Shown here: positions 24,570 to 33,964 of the stretch, in pieces
How the letters are laid out: every line of letters begins with the position of its first letter
How positions within the stretch are numbered: position 1 is the first letter of the stretch
Assembly (NCBI GenBank): GCA_910584195.1
Contig: CAJTYV010000017.1
Span: 3,110 to 67,109, forward strand
Reading direction: 5' to 3'
DNA length: 64,000 nt
Origin: an uncultured Ruminococcus sp.
Lineage (GTDB): Bacteria > Bacillota > Clostridia > Oscillospirales > Ruminococcaceae
Notes under the pieces: model-generated
What the model saw: the letters and a program-made list of their open reading frames with translations, nothing else
Databases searched by the model: none
What the model was told of the DNA's origin: nothing
Translations under genes and position numbers: made by a program

Positions 24570-26303
24570 ATGATCAATAAAAAGAAATGGATAGACTTTG
24601 GATCACAGCTCACTACAATTGCTAGCCATTATAACAATGAGGCGCTTGCAACAGAGGTTGAAACAATCAATAGAGCAGTTTCACATTATGAGATAAAAGT
24701 ATTGTTTGTAGGTCATTTTAGTGCTGGTAAGAGCGCTTTGCTGAATGGAATACTTAAACGCCCGAACTTCCTTATAGAGAATCAAAGCCCTCAAACAGCT
24801 GTAGCAACTGAATTGCACTATTCTACGACCGAAAAAGTTATTATTCACAACAATAATGGCGAGATAATTGAAAAAGAATCCTCTTATGCTGTTCCTGTCG
24901 AAGATGTTGATTATATAGATTATCGTCTGAATTCAGATGCGTTAAAAGAAATAGGTGATTTTACACTTGTTGATACTCCGGGTTTTGATTCAGGAATCGA
25001 AAAACACAATCATGCTTTATCATCATATTTAGGAAATGGATCTTTCTATGTCTTAGTAATCAATATAGAAAAAGGCGTTGTTGATTCGCAAACGATCCAA
25101 TTTATTCAGGAATTATCTGTATATAATGATGAGCTTATTATCCTGTTAAATAAACGCGATAAAATAACAACTGAAAACGCTGAAGCCGTCATGGATAGTG
25201 TTCAATGCACTTTAGACATGGAGGGCATACATGCAAAGGTATTTTGCGTATCCAAATTTGATGAAGATTTGAGCAAGAAAATTTGTGGTGCGATATCTGA
25301 ATTAGATATTCAAGCAGCATTTGATAGGCATGCCCAAAACATGTATAATAGATTGATAATAGAAATGAAGGAGATTCTTGATCAACAACTCAGGGATTAT
25401 GAGGATATAAGTACATTTGATTATGACAAGAGAATTAAGGAATTAAATCGAGCATGCGAGGAGTTAAAGCGTTTATTTGAACTAGAAAAGAAAAAAGCCG
25501 AAGATGCATTACCTTCAAGGATAGACGAGTTGAAAGGAAAAATAAGAGTAGCATTAGAAGGATGTGCAGACGCTGTAGTAAGTGCTTCAAATAGTGGTGG
25601 ATCACAAGCTGCTGAAGCGGTAATAGTGGAAACACTTCGTCCTTTACTTTTACAGTATGTACGTTCGTATTCAGAACAGAATATGGATTCTATTATTCAA
25701 AGTATGAATCAAACAATGAATCAGCTTGAAAGTAAAGATAGTCAGATTAACAAATTGATGAAAAGTGCTGCTGAAAATACAAAAAAACTGATTGAAGACG
25801 GCATGTTTGACAAAATCTCTTCTTTATGTGAAACAGATGATAATAAATCTAGTAAGAAAAACAAGAAGGGCGACAACACTTCGTGGTATCACGCAGTTAG
25901 TGGTGCTTTGGCTATCTTGACGGATGTTATTGCACCTTGGATGGAAATCATAATAATCTTGGCTCCAGATATCATAAGTCTAGCTAAAACTATCTTCGGA
26001 GAATCTGATTACGAAAGAGCAAAGAGAATATACCTTGAAGGGACTGTTCCACAGATTGTTTGTCAGTTACATGATCCAGCAGTTGAAGCAATGAAAGAGA
26101 GTAACAAGCAACTTATTGCTCTTTTACAAACTCAGTTGGCTGAGAAAACGGCGATTGTTAAGGCTTCAATTGCTGAGACACAGGAGAAAAAGAAAAAAGA
26201 TATTGAGACGAATACTAGTTACCGAAATAATTTAAAAAATGACTTACAGGCTTTAGCTAATATGGAATCAACGATATGTACAGGAGGCTCAACATGGCAT
26301 TAA
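24570..26303 (+). CDS. Dynamin-like GTPase 1 with hydrophobic paddle-like segment
   Basis: A 577-aa GTPase of the bacterial dynamin group: P-loop GHFSAGKSALLNG (48-60), the switch/G3 motif VDTPGF (Asp135) and G4 NKRDK (194-198). A helical stalk region follows the GTPase domain. Around residues 440-480 a hydrophobic stretch (WYHAVSGALAILTDVIAP and MEIIIILAPDIISLA) could insert in membrane, as the paddle of bacterial dynamin-like proteins does. AGGAGGATATC precedes the ATG. It is the first of four coupled genes under a consensus promoter; its last ten bases overlap the next gene. Bacterial dynamins remodel or tether membranes, and some (DynA, the Eleos protein LeoA) protect against phage. Confidence 0.85.
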   Translation: MINKKKWIDFGSQLTTIASHYNNEALATEVETINRAVSHYEIKVLFVGHFSAGKSALLNGILKRPNFLIENQSPQTAVATELHYSTTEKVIIHNNNGEIIEKESSYAVPVEDVDYIDYRLNSDALKEIGDFTLVDTPGFDSGIEKHNHALSSYLGNGSFYVLVINIEKGVVDSQTIQFIQELSVYNDELIILLNKRDKITTENAEAVMDSVQCTLDMEGIHAKVFCVSKFDEDLSKKICGAISELDIQAAFDRHAQNMYNRLIIEMKEILDQQLRDYEDISTFDYDKRIKELNRACEELKRLFELEKKKAEDALPSRIDELKGKIRVALEGCADAVVSASNSGGSQAAEAVIVETLRPLLLQYVRSYSEQNMDSIIQSMNQTMNQLESKDSQINKLMKSAAENTKKLIEDGMFDKISSLCETDDNKSSKKNKKGDNTSWYHAVSGALAILTDVIAPWMEIIIILAPDIISLAKTIFGESDYERAKRIYLEGTVPQIVCQLHDPAVEAMKESNKQLIALLQTQLAEKTAIVKASIAETQEKKKKDIETNTSYRNNLKNDLQALANMESTICTGGSTWH

Positions 26304-28525
26304 ATATGAATATGATTAATGCGTTTGAATATGAACTGGATCTGATAGACGTATTTTTTACTGAAAACAGTGAACTTTTTAGTTCGGATAGCTTATTGGA
26401 CTTTAGAGCAGAACGCCAAAGCTTTCACAATCGAATTGCTCAAGCGCAGGAGAAAAGCCGAGTGTTACAAATTGGTATTATAGGTGCTGTGAAAGCAGGA
26501 AAGTCATCTTTTCTTAATGCTTTATTGTTTAATGGTGAAGAGGTGCTTCCTAAAGCCGCCACGCCTATGACCGCTGCATTGACTAAAATAAGTTATGCTG
26601 ATACACCAAACTCAATTATACACTTCTATAGTTCTGAAGATTGGGAGATAATAACTCAGCTTGCTGAGCAATACACTAATGAACTTCAGAATAGATACGC
26701 TGAATATGAAGAATGGTATCATAATAAATGCAAAGAGATTGACGATTATAATCTTAAGCAAAGAGACATTTTGTCAGAAAAAAAACGTGAAAAGCCTATA
26801 CATATGACATTATTTGATTTTGAACGCAGACAGTTTCGACCTAAAGTTGCGGAAAATTTGGCTGCAGCAAAAGAGCTAGTCGATATGATAAGCGATCAAA
26901 GCATTCTCGATTTTTTGGGAAAAGATATCTCGGTTGCTGATTCTTCTCAACTTCAAACTTATATTGGCGCCAAAGGGAAGTACACGCCAATTGTTAATTA
27001 TGTTGAACTGCAAATGAATGATATTCGTTTAAAGGATTTTGTTATTGTTGATACTCCAGGACTTAACGACCCTATTATTTCAAGAGGAAACATTACCAAA
27101 ACATTTCTATCCAAATGTGATGTGGCAATTCTTCTTTCTCCAACTTCGCAGTTTATGGATGTTAGTACAATGCAACTGATGGTTCGTAGTTTACCGCAAG
27201 CGGGTGTTGACGAAATAATTGTAATTGGCAGTAAACTCGATTCAGGATTATTGGACTATCCAAATGCAAACGGACAAATTAGACAGGTCTACGAATCCTC
27301 AATCCGGAAATTTAAAGGAGAATTCGAAAGGAATCTTAGCACATTAAAACATTCAGATCCAACTGCTGCGAAACGACTTGAGAAAGTTGAATTGGAGTTT
27401 GTTTCTTCCTTATTTCATTCTATTATGGTTAAACAAAAGAAGCATGCTCAGCTAAATGATGAAGAAAACTTGATTTTCAATCGCTTTAATGAGCGTTTTA
27501 CTGGTTTTAGTTCGGATGTAATTCCTAATATGGCAGGTATAGTTAAGGTACGAAGAATGCTTAACGCAGTTATAGAACGAAAAGATGAGATAATTAATGG
27601 TAGAAATGAAAACGTTATTGCCACATTACGCACTAATATTGTCAAAATACTTGATATCATTGAAACAGATGCTAAATCAAGTTTAGATAAGCTTCAGAAT
27701 GTTCAAATTGATAAGCTAAAATCAAACTATGAAGAACTTACCGATTTGTTAAGTAGAGCAAGGATAAAGCTTAGTAGTTTATTCGAAACGGCGGCTCAAG
27801 AAGCCAAAAAAACTGCTAGCATTACCCTGTCCAAGCTTCAGGAAGAAATGTCACATCATATTCATTTTCAAACTAAAAGCCGTACACATATTGAATCAGA
27901 GTCAGTGAAAGAAGGCTTTCTTGGGCTTAAAAAGCGTAGTATAGATAGAGAAATCAAAGAGGACTATGCCGAAACAGCCGAGATTATAGCTAACTTAAAT
28001 AATTATAACGCTCGTTGCAATAGGATTATTAATGAGGACTTTGATTATTTAATAAATCCAGAAACACTTAGTTCTAAAGTGAAAAAACTCGTGATTGAAA
28101 TTATGCATAAGGCGGGTGGAAGTTATACGGAAGATGATGTGCTTATCCCTCTTAATAGAACTCTGGCAGCTATAAAAGTGCCAAAGGTTACAATCTCTGC
28201 CGATAAATATGTTGATATGCTTAATACGGCATATAAGAAAGGCTATGCTTCAAATGATGAAATACACACTCTTTCTCAACTTCAAATGACATATCTACAA
28301 AGTATGCTTTCTGATGCCAGGAATGATTTGAATAACAGCGTTGGCCATGCAGAAAAACTTCTCATGGATCAGTCTATTAAATTTACAGATTCAATTCTGA
28401 CCAAACTAAAAGACCAATTTGAACGTATCAATTCACAAATGAGTGAAAAAGAGAAATACATTGATAGTTATCAATCGTTCCTAAAAAATATCACAGAAAT
28501 ACGTTTGCGAATTATTAACCTGTAA
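26294..28525 (+). CDS. Dynamin-like GTPase 2
   Basis: A 743-aa large GTPase. The P-loop is IGAVKAGKSSFLNALL (63-78); G3 is VDTPGL (Asp253), unusually far from the P-loop because a roughly 100-residue helical insertion (rich in Glu/Lys/Tyr) separates them. G4 is the variant SKLD rather than NKxD. The C-terminal half is long and helical with few hydrophobic runs. AGGAGG six bases before the ATG at 26294 sets the start; the open frame extends to an ATG at 26276 that precedes the site. The start overlaps the end of GTPase 1, so the two are translationally coupled. Pairs of unlike dynamins often form hetero-oligomers; that is the natural guess here. Confidence 0.85.
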   Translation: MALNMNMINAFEYELDLIDVFFTENSELFSSDSLLDFRAERQSFHNRIAQAQEKSRVLQIGIIGAVKAGKSSFLNALLFNGEEVLPKAATPMTAALTKISYADTPNSIIHFYSSEDWEIITQLAEQYTNELQNRYAEYEEWYHNKCKEIDDYNLKQRDILSEKKREKPIHMTLFDFERRQFRPKVAENLAAAKELVDMISDQSILDFLGKDISVADSSQLQTYIGAKGKYTPIVNYVELQMNDIRLKDFVIVDTPGLNDPIISRGNITKTFLSKCDVAILLSPTSQFMDVSTMQLMVRSLPQAGVDEIIVIGSKLDSGLLDYPNANGQIRQVYESSIRKFKGEFERNLSTLKHSDPTAAKRLEKVELEFVSSLFHSIMVKQKKHAQLNDEENLIFNRFNERFTGFSSDVIPNMAGIVKVRRMLNAVIERKDEIINGRNENVIATLRTNIVKILDIIETDAKSSLDKLQNVQIDKLKSNYEELTDLLSRARIKLSSLFETAAQEAKKTASITLSKLQEEMSHHIHFQTKSRTHIESESVKEGFLGLKKRSIDREIKEDYAETAEIIANLNNYNARCNRIINEDFDYLINPETLSSKVKKLVIEIMHKAGGSYTEDDVLIPLNRTLAAIKVPKVTISADKYVDMLNTAYKKGYASNDEIHTLSQLQMTYLQSMLSDARNDLNNSVGHAEKLLMDQSIKFTDSILTKLKDQFERINSQMSEKEKYIDSYQSFLKNITEIRLRIINL

Positions 28526-28539
28526 AGAAAGGATTATTT

Positions 28540-29838
28540 ATGGCTTTCTTTGAAGAAGATGAAAGTTTTGTTGAATGGCAAGATGATATTGAAGTGCCTG
28601 AAATAGATACAAATTTATATATACACGACGCTGATAAAGCTGCATTACTAATTTCTGAATTACTTCAACAACCTAAAAAGGTTCCTAAGTATCTAATTGG
28701 CAAGATTCGTTCGGAGATTCAAGAACTGTTTCACTGTTATTCTCATACTACGTTAGAGAATGAATTATTGTTTTATCAAAGCTTCATGACCTTATGCAGC
28801 AGGCTTGAGGAAAGAAGAAGAATTCAAAAACTCGGAAATAAAACGGTCATTGGCATAGGTGGGAAGTTTAGCGCAGGTAAATCTAAATTTTTGAATTCAT
28901 TATCAGGTCTTGATGGTATTTTACCAGAAGAGACTGCACCAACAACTGCCATTCCAACTTACATAATAAAAGGAACAACAACATCATATACTGCGAACAA
29001 TATTTATGGTGCGGAATGCCAGTTGGACAGAGAAAAACTTCAAGCAATGACACATGAATTCTTTGAGACTTATCAAATAGGTTTTTCTTCTTTTATTGAA
29101 AGCGTTTTCATCGAAAGTGCTCAATGTAAACTTCCAACACAGCTTGCATTACTAGATACACCAGGATATAACAAGTTTGATGTAAAAACCAAAGAAGCGG
29201 TTTCTGATAGAAAAAAAGCATTTGATCAACTTAGAATATCAGACTATTTGATCTGGTTAGTTGATGCTGATAACGGAACATTAACTAATGATGATATACG
29301 CTTTATCAGTGAATTAAATTTATCTGAACCTATTCTTATTGTTCTAAATAAATGTGACAAGAAAACTGAACAACAGATAAATGATATTCTAGATCAAGCA
29401 GTTAGCGATATTCAAATGAGTGATATTAGGTGTTATGGCATAGTTGCTTATTCATCTCGTGAATGTGTAGAATATGGTGGGCGGCCGTTGACAAGTAAGA
29501 AAGCATATGATAATAATATGATACAACAATTTTTACAATTTACAGCCTCTAGTAAAAGACGCAATAATGATATTGTTTCTCAGTTTCATCAGCTTGAAGA
29601 GAGGTTCCTTAAATCAACACGTTCAAACCAGAATGCATTATATGCCTCTAGCCAAGAATTAGAAAAGCTTATTAGACAATCAGAAAGCGTAATGCATATC
29701 TGTTCTATAGCGAAAATATGGAGTGAGAATTCAAATATGAGTTATCAGATGTATATGCTTGAAAATAAATGTAAAGAACACTTTGAAAACATCTTTAAAA
29801 TGCTTGATAAGTACCTGAAAGGGGAAAACAATGAATAG
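28540..29838 (+). CDS. Dynamin-like GTPase 3, short form
   Basis: A 432-aa GTPase with an acidic 100-residue N-terminal extension, P-loop IGGKFSAGKSKFLNSLSG (Gly-Lys-Ser at 113-115), G3 LDTPGYNKFD (Asp206) and G4 NKCDK. The C-terminal region after the GTPase domain is only about 110 residues and helical, so it lacks the long stalk of the first two proteins. AAAGGA precedes the ATG after a 14-base gap from GTPase 2, and its last eight bases overlap the final gene of the operon. Three dynamin-family GTPases of different size in one operon are unusual; this one may act as a regulator or partner rather than the membrane-acting subunit. Confidence 0.85.
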   Translation: MAFFEEDESFVEWQDDIEVPEIDTNLYIHDADKAALLISELLQQPKKVPKYLIGKIRSEIQELFHCYSHTTLENELLFYQSFMTLCSRLEERRRIQKLGNKTVIGIGGKFSAGKSKFLNSLSGLDGILPEETAPTTAIPTYIIKGTTTSYTANNIYGAECQLDREKLQAMTHEFFETYQIGFSSFIESVFIESAQCKLPTQLALLDTPGYNKFDVKTKEAVSDRKKAFDQLRISDYLIWLVDADNGTLTNDDIRFISELNLSEPILIVLNKCDKKTEQQINDILDQAVSDIQMSDIRCYGIVAYSSRECVEYGGRPLTSKKAYDNNMIQQFLQFTASSKRRNNDIVSQFHQLEERFLKSTRSNQNALYASSQELEKLIRQSESVMHICSIAKIWSENSNMSYQMYMLENKCKEHFENIFKMLDKYLKGENNE

Positions 29839-32338
29839 TACCGCAGCATACCTTTCTGTGCTTTCCAAAATAATGCAGGAAGATAAGAGTGAATTTGATC
29901 AAGGATCCGATTTGTTTAATAACCTGTTTAATACGATTAATGATGAATTGTCTTCTTTTCTTTCACATTCTCACTATTCTAATGCACCTCTTATTTTGGA
30001 AAAAATGAATGCTCCACTTCAACAACTTGAAAACTTTCTTTTATGCCCAGAGATGCAAGGACACTTTAATATATGCTTATCTGGGGTTGCTCCGGGATTA
30101 ACACTAGGTTTTATGACAACACTTTTTTCCACTCCGCTTCCTAAAGTTATGCGTACATTGTGGATGGAATCGCCTATAATCCTATCAAATTGTGATCACT
30201 TTGAATTACTAGTTGTTACATATGCGGGAAAAAGAGTCCCATTTCGGCCAGAGCAATTGGTTCTATTGACAAATGAGGCAAAAAAAAGAAAGCTTGATTT
30301 GAAAACGGTCATAAAGTATATAATAATATCTAATCCTCTAAAAATAGATAATACTACTTTTATTCTAGATAATTATGCTGAGTTTGGGTATAGACTTTTT
30401 TCTTCCTTTGTTGATAATAGCGTTCATTTTGTTAACCGGATTCCGGACGAAAGACTTTTGCATCGTCTTCGTTTTTCAAAAAATAAACGGATAGTTGTAC
30501 CAGATGATCTAAAAACGGCTTTATCCTCAATGGAACTCATCGGCGGACATGATATTATTCCTATCTCAAAACTATCTGAATGGCTTGAAGCATCAATTAT
30601 TCATCGTTATTATGGAATTAAAGGTTGGTTTACCAAATATGAAGCGCAAATAATAACATATTATGAAACACAAATATCCAGAGATGAAAAACTTGTTCAG
30701 TTAATTACTGATGATCTAATTAATTTGAAGAAAGGGGATGACAATCTTCGACTTCAAAGAAATGATATTACAGAAAGGATTGAAAAGTATAGAACAGAGT
30801 ATCAAGAACTAAAACGAATACTTGACAGACTAGACAATTGCATCAACGACATAGAACAGTTTCTTGATAACACTGTATTTAGGTGTGATTCCTTTTTGTC
30901 ACATGCAACAGATGACTTATTGAGTGAAATATTTGTGTATGCTGAATCAGCTGAATTACAATATGCGGACAACACTGTCAAGCGTTTAAAACAAATGAAT
31001 TATTCAGAGATTAATCTAGTAGAGCAATATATCACATCCATTTCTGAAGGAAAAACGGTAGATATCAGTCAGTTAGGCGATTCTGATTCATGGACTAAAT
31101 CAAAAATGTTAATTCAAATCGCTGATCTTTCAAATGCAAATGCACATATTAGCAAATTATCAAAATGGATTAAATTCATTAATCGTAAAAATGCTTCAAC
31201 TGGTAAAGAGCTATATGTATTCGCAATTACTAATTCGTCTAACAAAAAAATATTTATTCGATTACTTACAGATAGTTTTTCTCTTGGATATTTCCAAGCA
31301 GGCGAACTGTTAATTGAAGAATACAATAAAACTAAATCTCAAAACATATCACTTCGTTTTCTTGCAAAATCGCTTTATCCAGAAGCGTGTATTCTATTAG
31401 GCAATCAGGAATTACAGGATACTTATCCACCCCCTAATTCAATTGGAAGTAAAGCGATGATGTACTATAAACTCGCTGCTTCACAAGGAAATACTGAAGC
31501 TATTAAAAGAATAATTGATATGTTATATGAGCCAACATTCAATTCAACGGGTACATCGCTATCTGGCAGAAAGAAAAGAATAGCAGAGATGCTTATAAAT
31601 CTCTGTGATTATCTGATAAATATGCACATAGATGAGTACCATTATTCAGAAATCAGTGGGTTATTGTATTTCCAATTAGGACATTATTCTCAAGCATTTC
31701 GATTATTATCAGGAAAAAATACAAAACATGCAAACTATTGTAAAGGTTGGATGTTTGAAAAAGGAAAAGGGACAACGCAAGATTATAGTCAAGCTCTTTC
31801 TCACTATCAGAAAGCCGATGGTTTTTCAGATGCTAGTCAATGTGTAACGCGAGTTCAAGTGCTAATAGATCAACAAAAAAAGGCTGCCACAAAACAACAG
31901 GCGAACACATATTCAGAGAATAAGACTTATAAGCCTGAAGTTATTAACACTACTACCAAAAAAGATAGTTGGTGTTTCATTACTACTGCTGTAACTCTAA
32001 GTTTAGGGAAGAAAGACGATTGCGATGAACTAAACATTATGAGGCGATTTCGAGATGCTTTCATCGTTGAATCATCAGATAATGCATGCTTAGTACAGGA
32101 ATATTATCGTATTGCTCCAATAATCGTGCAAAAAATAAACGCCTTATCAAACGCTGATTCAATTTATTTGAGTCTATGGCAGAAATATATCCACCCTTGC
32201 ATATTAGCTATAGATTGCTCAAATCCAAGCAAAGCAGTTACTATATATCTTGAAATGGTTAAGGATTTATCAGCTCAATATGAAGTTCCAATTTCAGAAA
32301 GCATACAAAAGCGTATTGTTTCAAACCATGGTCCTTGA
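29831..32338 (+). CDS. Coiled-coil, Sel1-like repeat protein with C-terminal CFI box
   Basis: An 835-aa protein. The first 200 residues are a mixed region of unknown fold. About residues 275-345 form a coiled coil (DDLINLKKGDDNLRLQRNDI onward). Sel1/TPR-like helical repeats follow around 530-680, for example AMMYYKLAASQGNTEAIKRI and YCKGWMFEKGKGTTQDYSQA. The C-terminus carries WCFITTAVTLSLGKKDDCDE and then MRRFRDAF (Cys715), the CFI-box motif found at the end of diverse repeat proteins. The ATG overlaps the end of GTPase 3. It is the last gene of the dynamin operon and has no GTPase motif. Repeat and coiled-coil parts suggest a scaffold or sensor that gathers the GTPases; this is inference. 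Confidence 0.75.
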   Translation: MNSTAAYLSVLSKIMQEDKSEFDQGSDLFNNLFNTINDELSSFLSHSHYSNAPLILEKMNAPLQQLENFLLCPEMQGHFNICLSGVAPGLTLGFMTTLFSTPLPKVMRTLWMESPIILSNCDHFELLVVTYAGKRVPFRPEQLVLLTNEAKKRKLDLKTVIKYIIISNPLKIDNTTFILDNYAEFGYRLFSSFVDNSVHFVNRIPDERLLHRLRFSKNKRIVVPDDLKTALSSMELIGGHDIIPISKLSEWLEASIIHRYYGIKGWFTKYEAQIITYYETQISRDEKLVQLITDDLINLKKGDDNLRLQRNDITERIEKYRTEYQELKRILDRLDNCINDIEQFLDNTVFRCDSFLSHATDDLLSEIFVYAESAELQYADNTVKRLKQMNYSEINLVEQYITSISEGKTVDISQLGDSDSWTKSKMLIQIADLSNANAHISKLSKWIKFINRKNASTGKELYVFAITNSSNKKIFIRLLTDSFSLGYFQAGELLIEEYNKTKSQNISLRFLAKSLYPEACILLGNQELQDTYPPPNSIGSKAMMYYKLAASQGNTEAIKRIIDMLYEPTFNSTGTSLSGRKKRIAEMLINLCDYLINMHIDEYHYSEISGLLYFQLGHYSQAFRLLSGKNTKHANYCKGWMFEKGKGTTQDYSQALSHYQKADGFSDASQCVTRVQVLIDQQKKAATKQQANTYSENKTYKPEVINTTTKKDSWCFITTAVTLSLGKKDDCDELNIMRRFRDAFIVESSDNACLVQEYYRIAPIIVQKINALSNADSIYLSLWQKYIHPCILAIDCSNPSKAVTIYLEMVKDLSAQYEVPISESIQKRIVSNHGP

Positions 32339-32572
32339 TTCAATAATTAATTTACGAATTTATTATAGTTGGATCTATGCCTGAACATCGAGTAACAGTT
32401 TCACAGAGTATATGAGTCAAGCGACTATTTCATTGGATTTCTTCCCAAGAACTACATAGACCCGAGTGCTTTATGAAGTCGCCTGAAAGTGTACCTCTGA
32501 GACACACTGGATATATTCCCAAGGACGGGCAAAAGGACAAATCCACGGGCTTCGCCTAAAATACATAAGAGA
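32339..32572. other. Island boundary region with possible coding remnants
   Basis: No intact gene lies here. Two short open stretches look protein-like: one reads SSDYFIGFLPKNYIDPSAL before a stop near 32476, and an overlapping frame reads RHTGYIPKDGQKDKSTGFA before a stop near 32560. Neither has a supported start. They could be the decayed end of a gene disrupted when the island formed. I do not recognise the family. Confidence 0.3.
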
Positions 32573-32598
32573 AAAAGTGCCGAATTTTCGGCACTTTT
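32573..32598. terminator. Bidirectional terminator at the island/core junction
   Basis: A perfect 12-bp stem AAAAGTGCCGAA/TTCGGCACTTTT with a two-base loop (or a slightly shorter stem with a four-base loop) ends in A and T tracts. It serves the minus-strand rlmD gene and can also stop transcripts leaving the defence island. Confidence 0.9.
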
Positions 32599-32608
32599 CT
32601 TATGCTTA

Positions 32609-33964
32609 TTATTTTGTCTTGGTGAGCAAAACTACGCACTCAACGTGCTTGGTTGAAGGAAACAAATCAGTGCCGCAAACCTTGGTGACGGAATAGCCAT
32701 GCTTTGAAAGATATTTTGCATCACGTGCAGCGGTTGACGGATTGCAGGAAATCATGATGATTTTTGAGGGAGAAGATGTTATGATGACATCTAAAGATTC
32801 TTTAGAGCAGCCTTTTCTTGGCGGATCAAGAATGATAACGTCAGGATAGCAGCCGCTTTGATGAAGCTGAGAGAATATTTCACCTGCATCTCCACAGTAA
32901 AATTCGGCATTTGAAATATTATTCAAATCGGCATTTTTTTTGGCATTTTTAATAGCATCTGGAACAATATCAACACCAATAACTTTTTTAGCTTTTTTAG
33001 CCATAGACAATCCGATAGTACCTGCGCCGCAGTACAGATCTGCGATGACATCATTTTTATTTGGAGAAGCATATTCAAGAGCTTTTGCATAAAGCTTTTC
33101 TGCTTGACGTGTATTTATTTGATAGAAAGAAAGAGCAGATATTTTAATTTTATTTCCGCACATAGTATCTGAAATAGTGTCGTTTCCCCAAAGGAGGACG
33201 CATTTTTCTCCGAGTATGATGTTAGTTTTATCTGGATTTATGTTGAGGATAATACTTTTTATATCAGAGAATTTTTCCGTAAGTGTTCTGCAAAGAGCGG
33301 TGAGTTGTCGGCTTATATTCTTACGAGCAACAAGGCATACCATAATTTCACCCGAATATGTACCCTGTCTCAGATAAATATGTCGCATTATACCCGTACC
33401 GCTTAACTCATTGTAAACTGAAAGTTTTTTTGTGTTGATATAATTAAGGATATGTGTTGTAATACTGCTGAAAATTTCGGGTTGTAAGGAACAATCCTCA
33501 ACAGGAACAACACGATGGCTTCTCGGCGCATAAAACCCGCAGACAGCTTTACCGTCTGACAAAGTAAGGGGATACTGAGCTTTATTTCGGTATCGATCCG
33601 AATTTTCCGATGAGATAAATTCGTCATACATTGGTGTTAAACCGCCTATACGTTCGAACGCGCTTTTTACAATTTCATTTTTAGCATGACATTCCGCTTT
33701 ATAGTTTATATGTCGAAAAACACATCCTCCGCATTTTTTGTATACTTCGCATTTTCGCAGCTCGCGATCAGTGGATGGCGTTATTATTTTGTTGACTATG
33801 CCGAAACCGTGGCTGCTTAGAACCTTTACTATCTTGATTTCTGCAACATCTCCGACAGCTGTTTCAGGAACAAATACCGCCATACCGTCAATTCTGCATA
33901 CTCCGTTTCCTTCTGATGTTAATCCTGTTATTTCTGTCGTATAGATTTGATTTTTTTCAGGCAT
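32609..33964 (-). CDS. rlmD: 23S rRNA (uracil-C5)-methyltransferase, RlmD/RlmCD type
   Basis: A 451-aa RNA methyltransferase. An N-terminal TRAM domain (GLTSEGNGVCRIDGMAVFVP) is followed by the iron-sulphur Cys set (CEVYKKCGGC with a later Cys in YKAECHAKN), the SAM motif DLYCGAGTIGLSMA, the substrate loop DPPRKGC and the catalytic SCNPST. These enzymes methylate uridines of 23S rRNA; in Firmicutes one protein often does both U747 and U1939, and this copy cannot be assigned to one site by eye. GGAGGT lies six bases before the ATG. The gene overlaps the end of hemZ by 37 bases and is the last of three genes (MBL hydrolase, hemZ, rlmD). Confidence 0.93.
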   Translation of the reverse strand: MPEKNQIYTTEITGLTSEGNGVCRIDGMAVFVPETAVGDVAEIKIVKVLSSHGFGIVNKIITPSTDRELRKCEVYKKCGGCVFRHINYKAECHAKNEIVKSAFERIGGLTPMYDEFISSENSDRYRNKAQYPLTLSDGKAVCGFYAPRSHRVVPVEDCSLQPEIFSSITTHILNYINTKKLSVYNELSGTGIMRHIYLRQGTYSGEIMVCLVARKNISRQLTALCRTLTEKFSDIKSIILNINPDKTNIILGEKCVLLWGNDTISDTMCGNKIKISALSFYQINTRQAEKLYAKALEYASPNKNDVIADLYCGAGTIGLSMAKKAKKVIGVDIVPDAIKNAKKNADLNNISNAEFYCGDAGEIFSQLHQSGCYPDVIILDPPRKGCSKESLDVIITSSPSKIIMISCNPSTAARDAKYLSKHGYSVTKVCGTDLFPSTKHVECVVLLTKTK

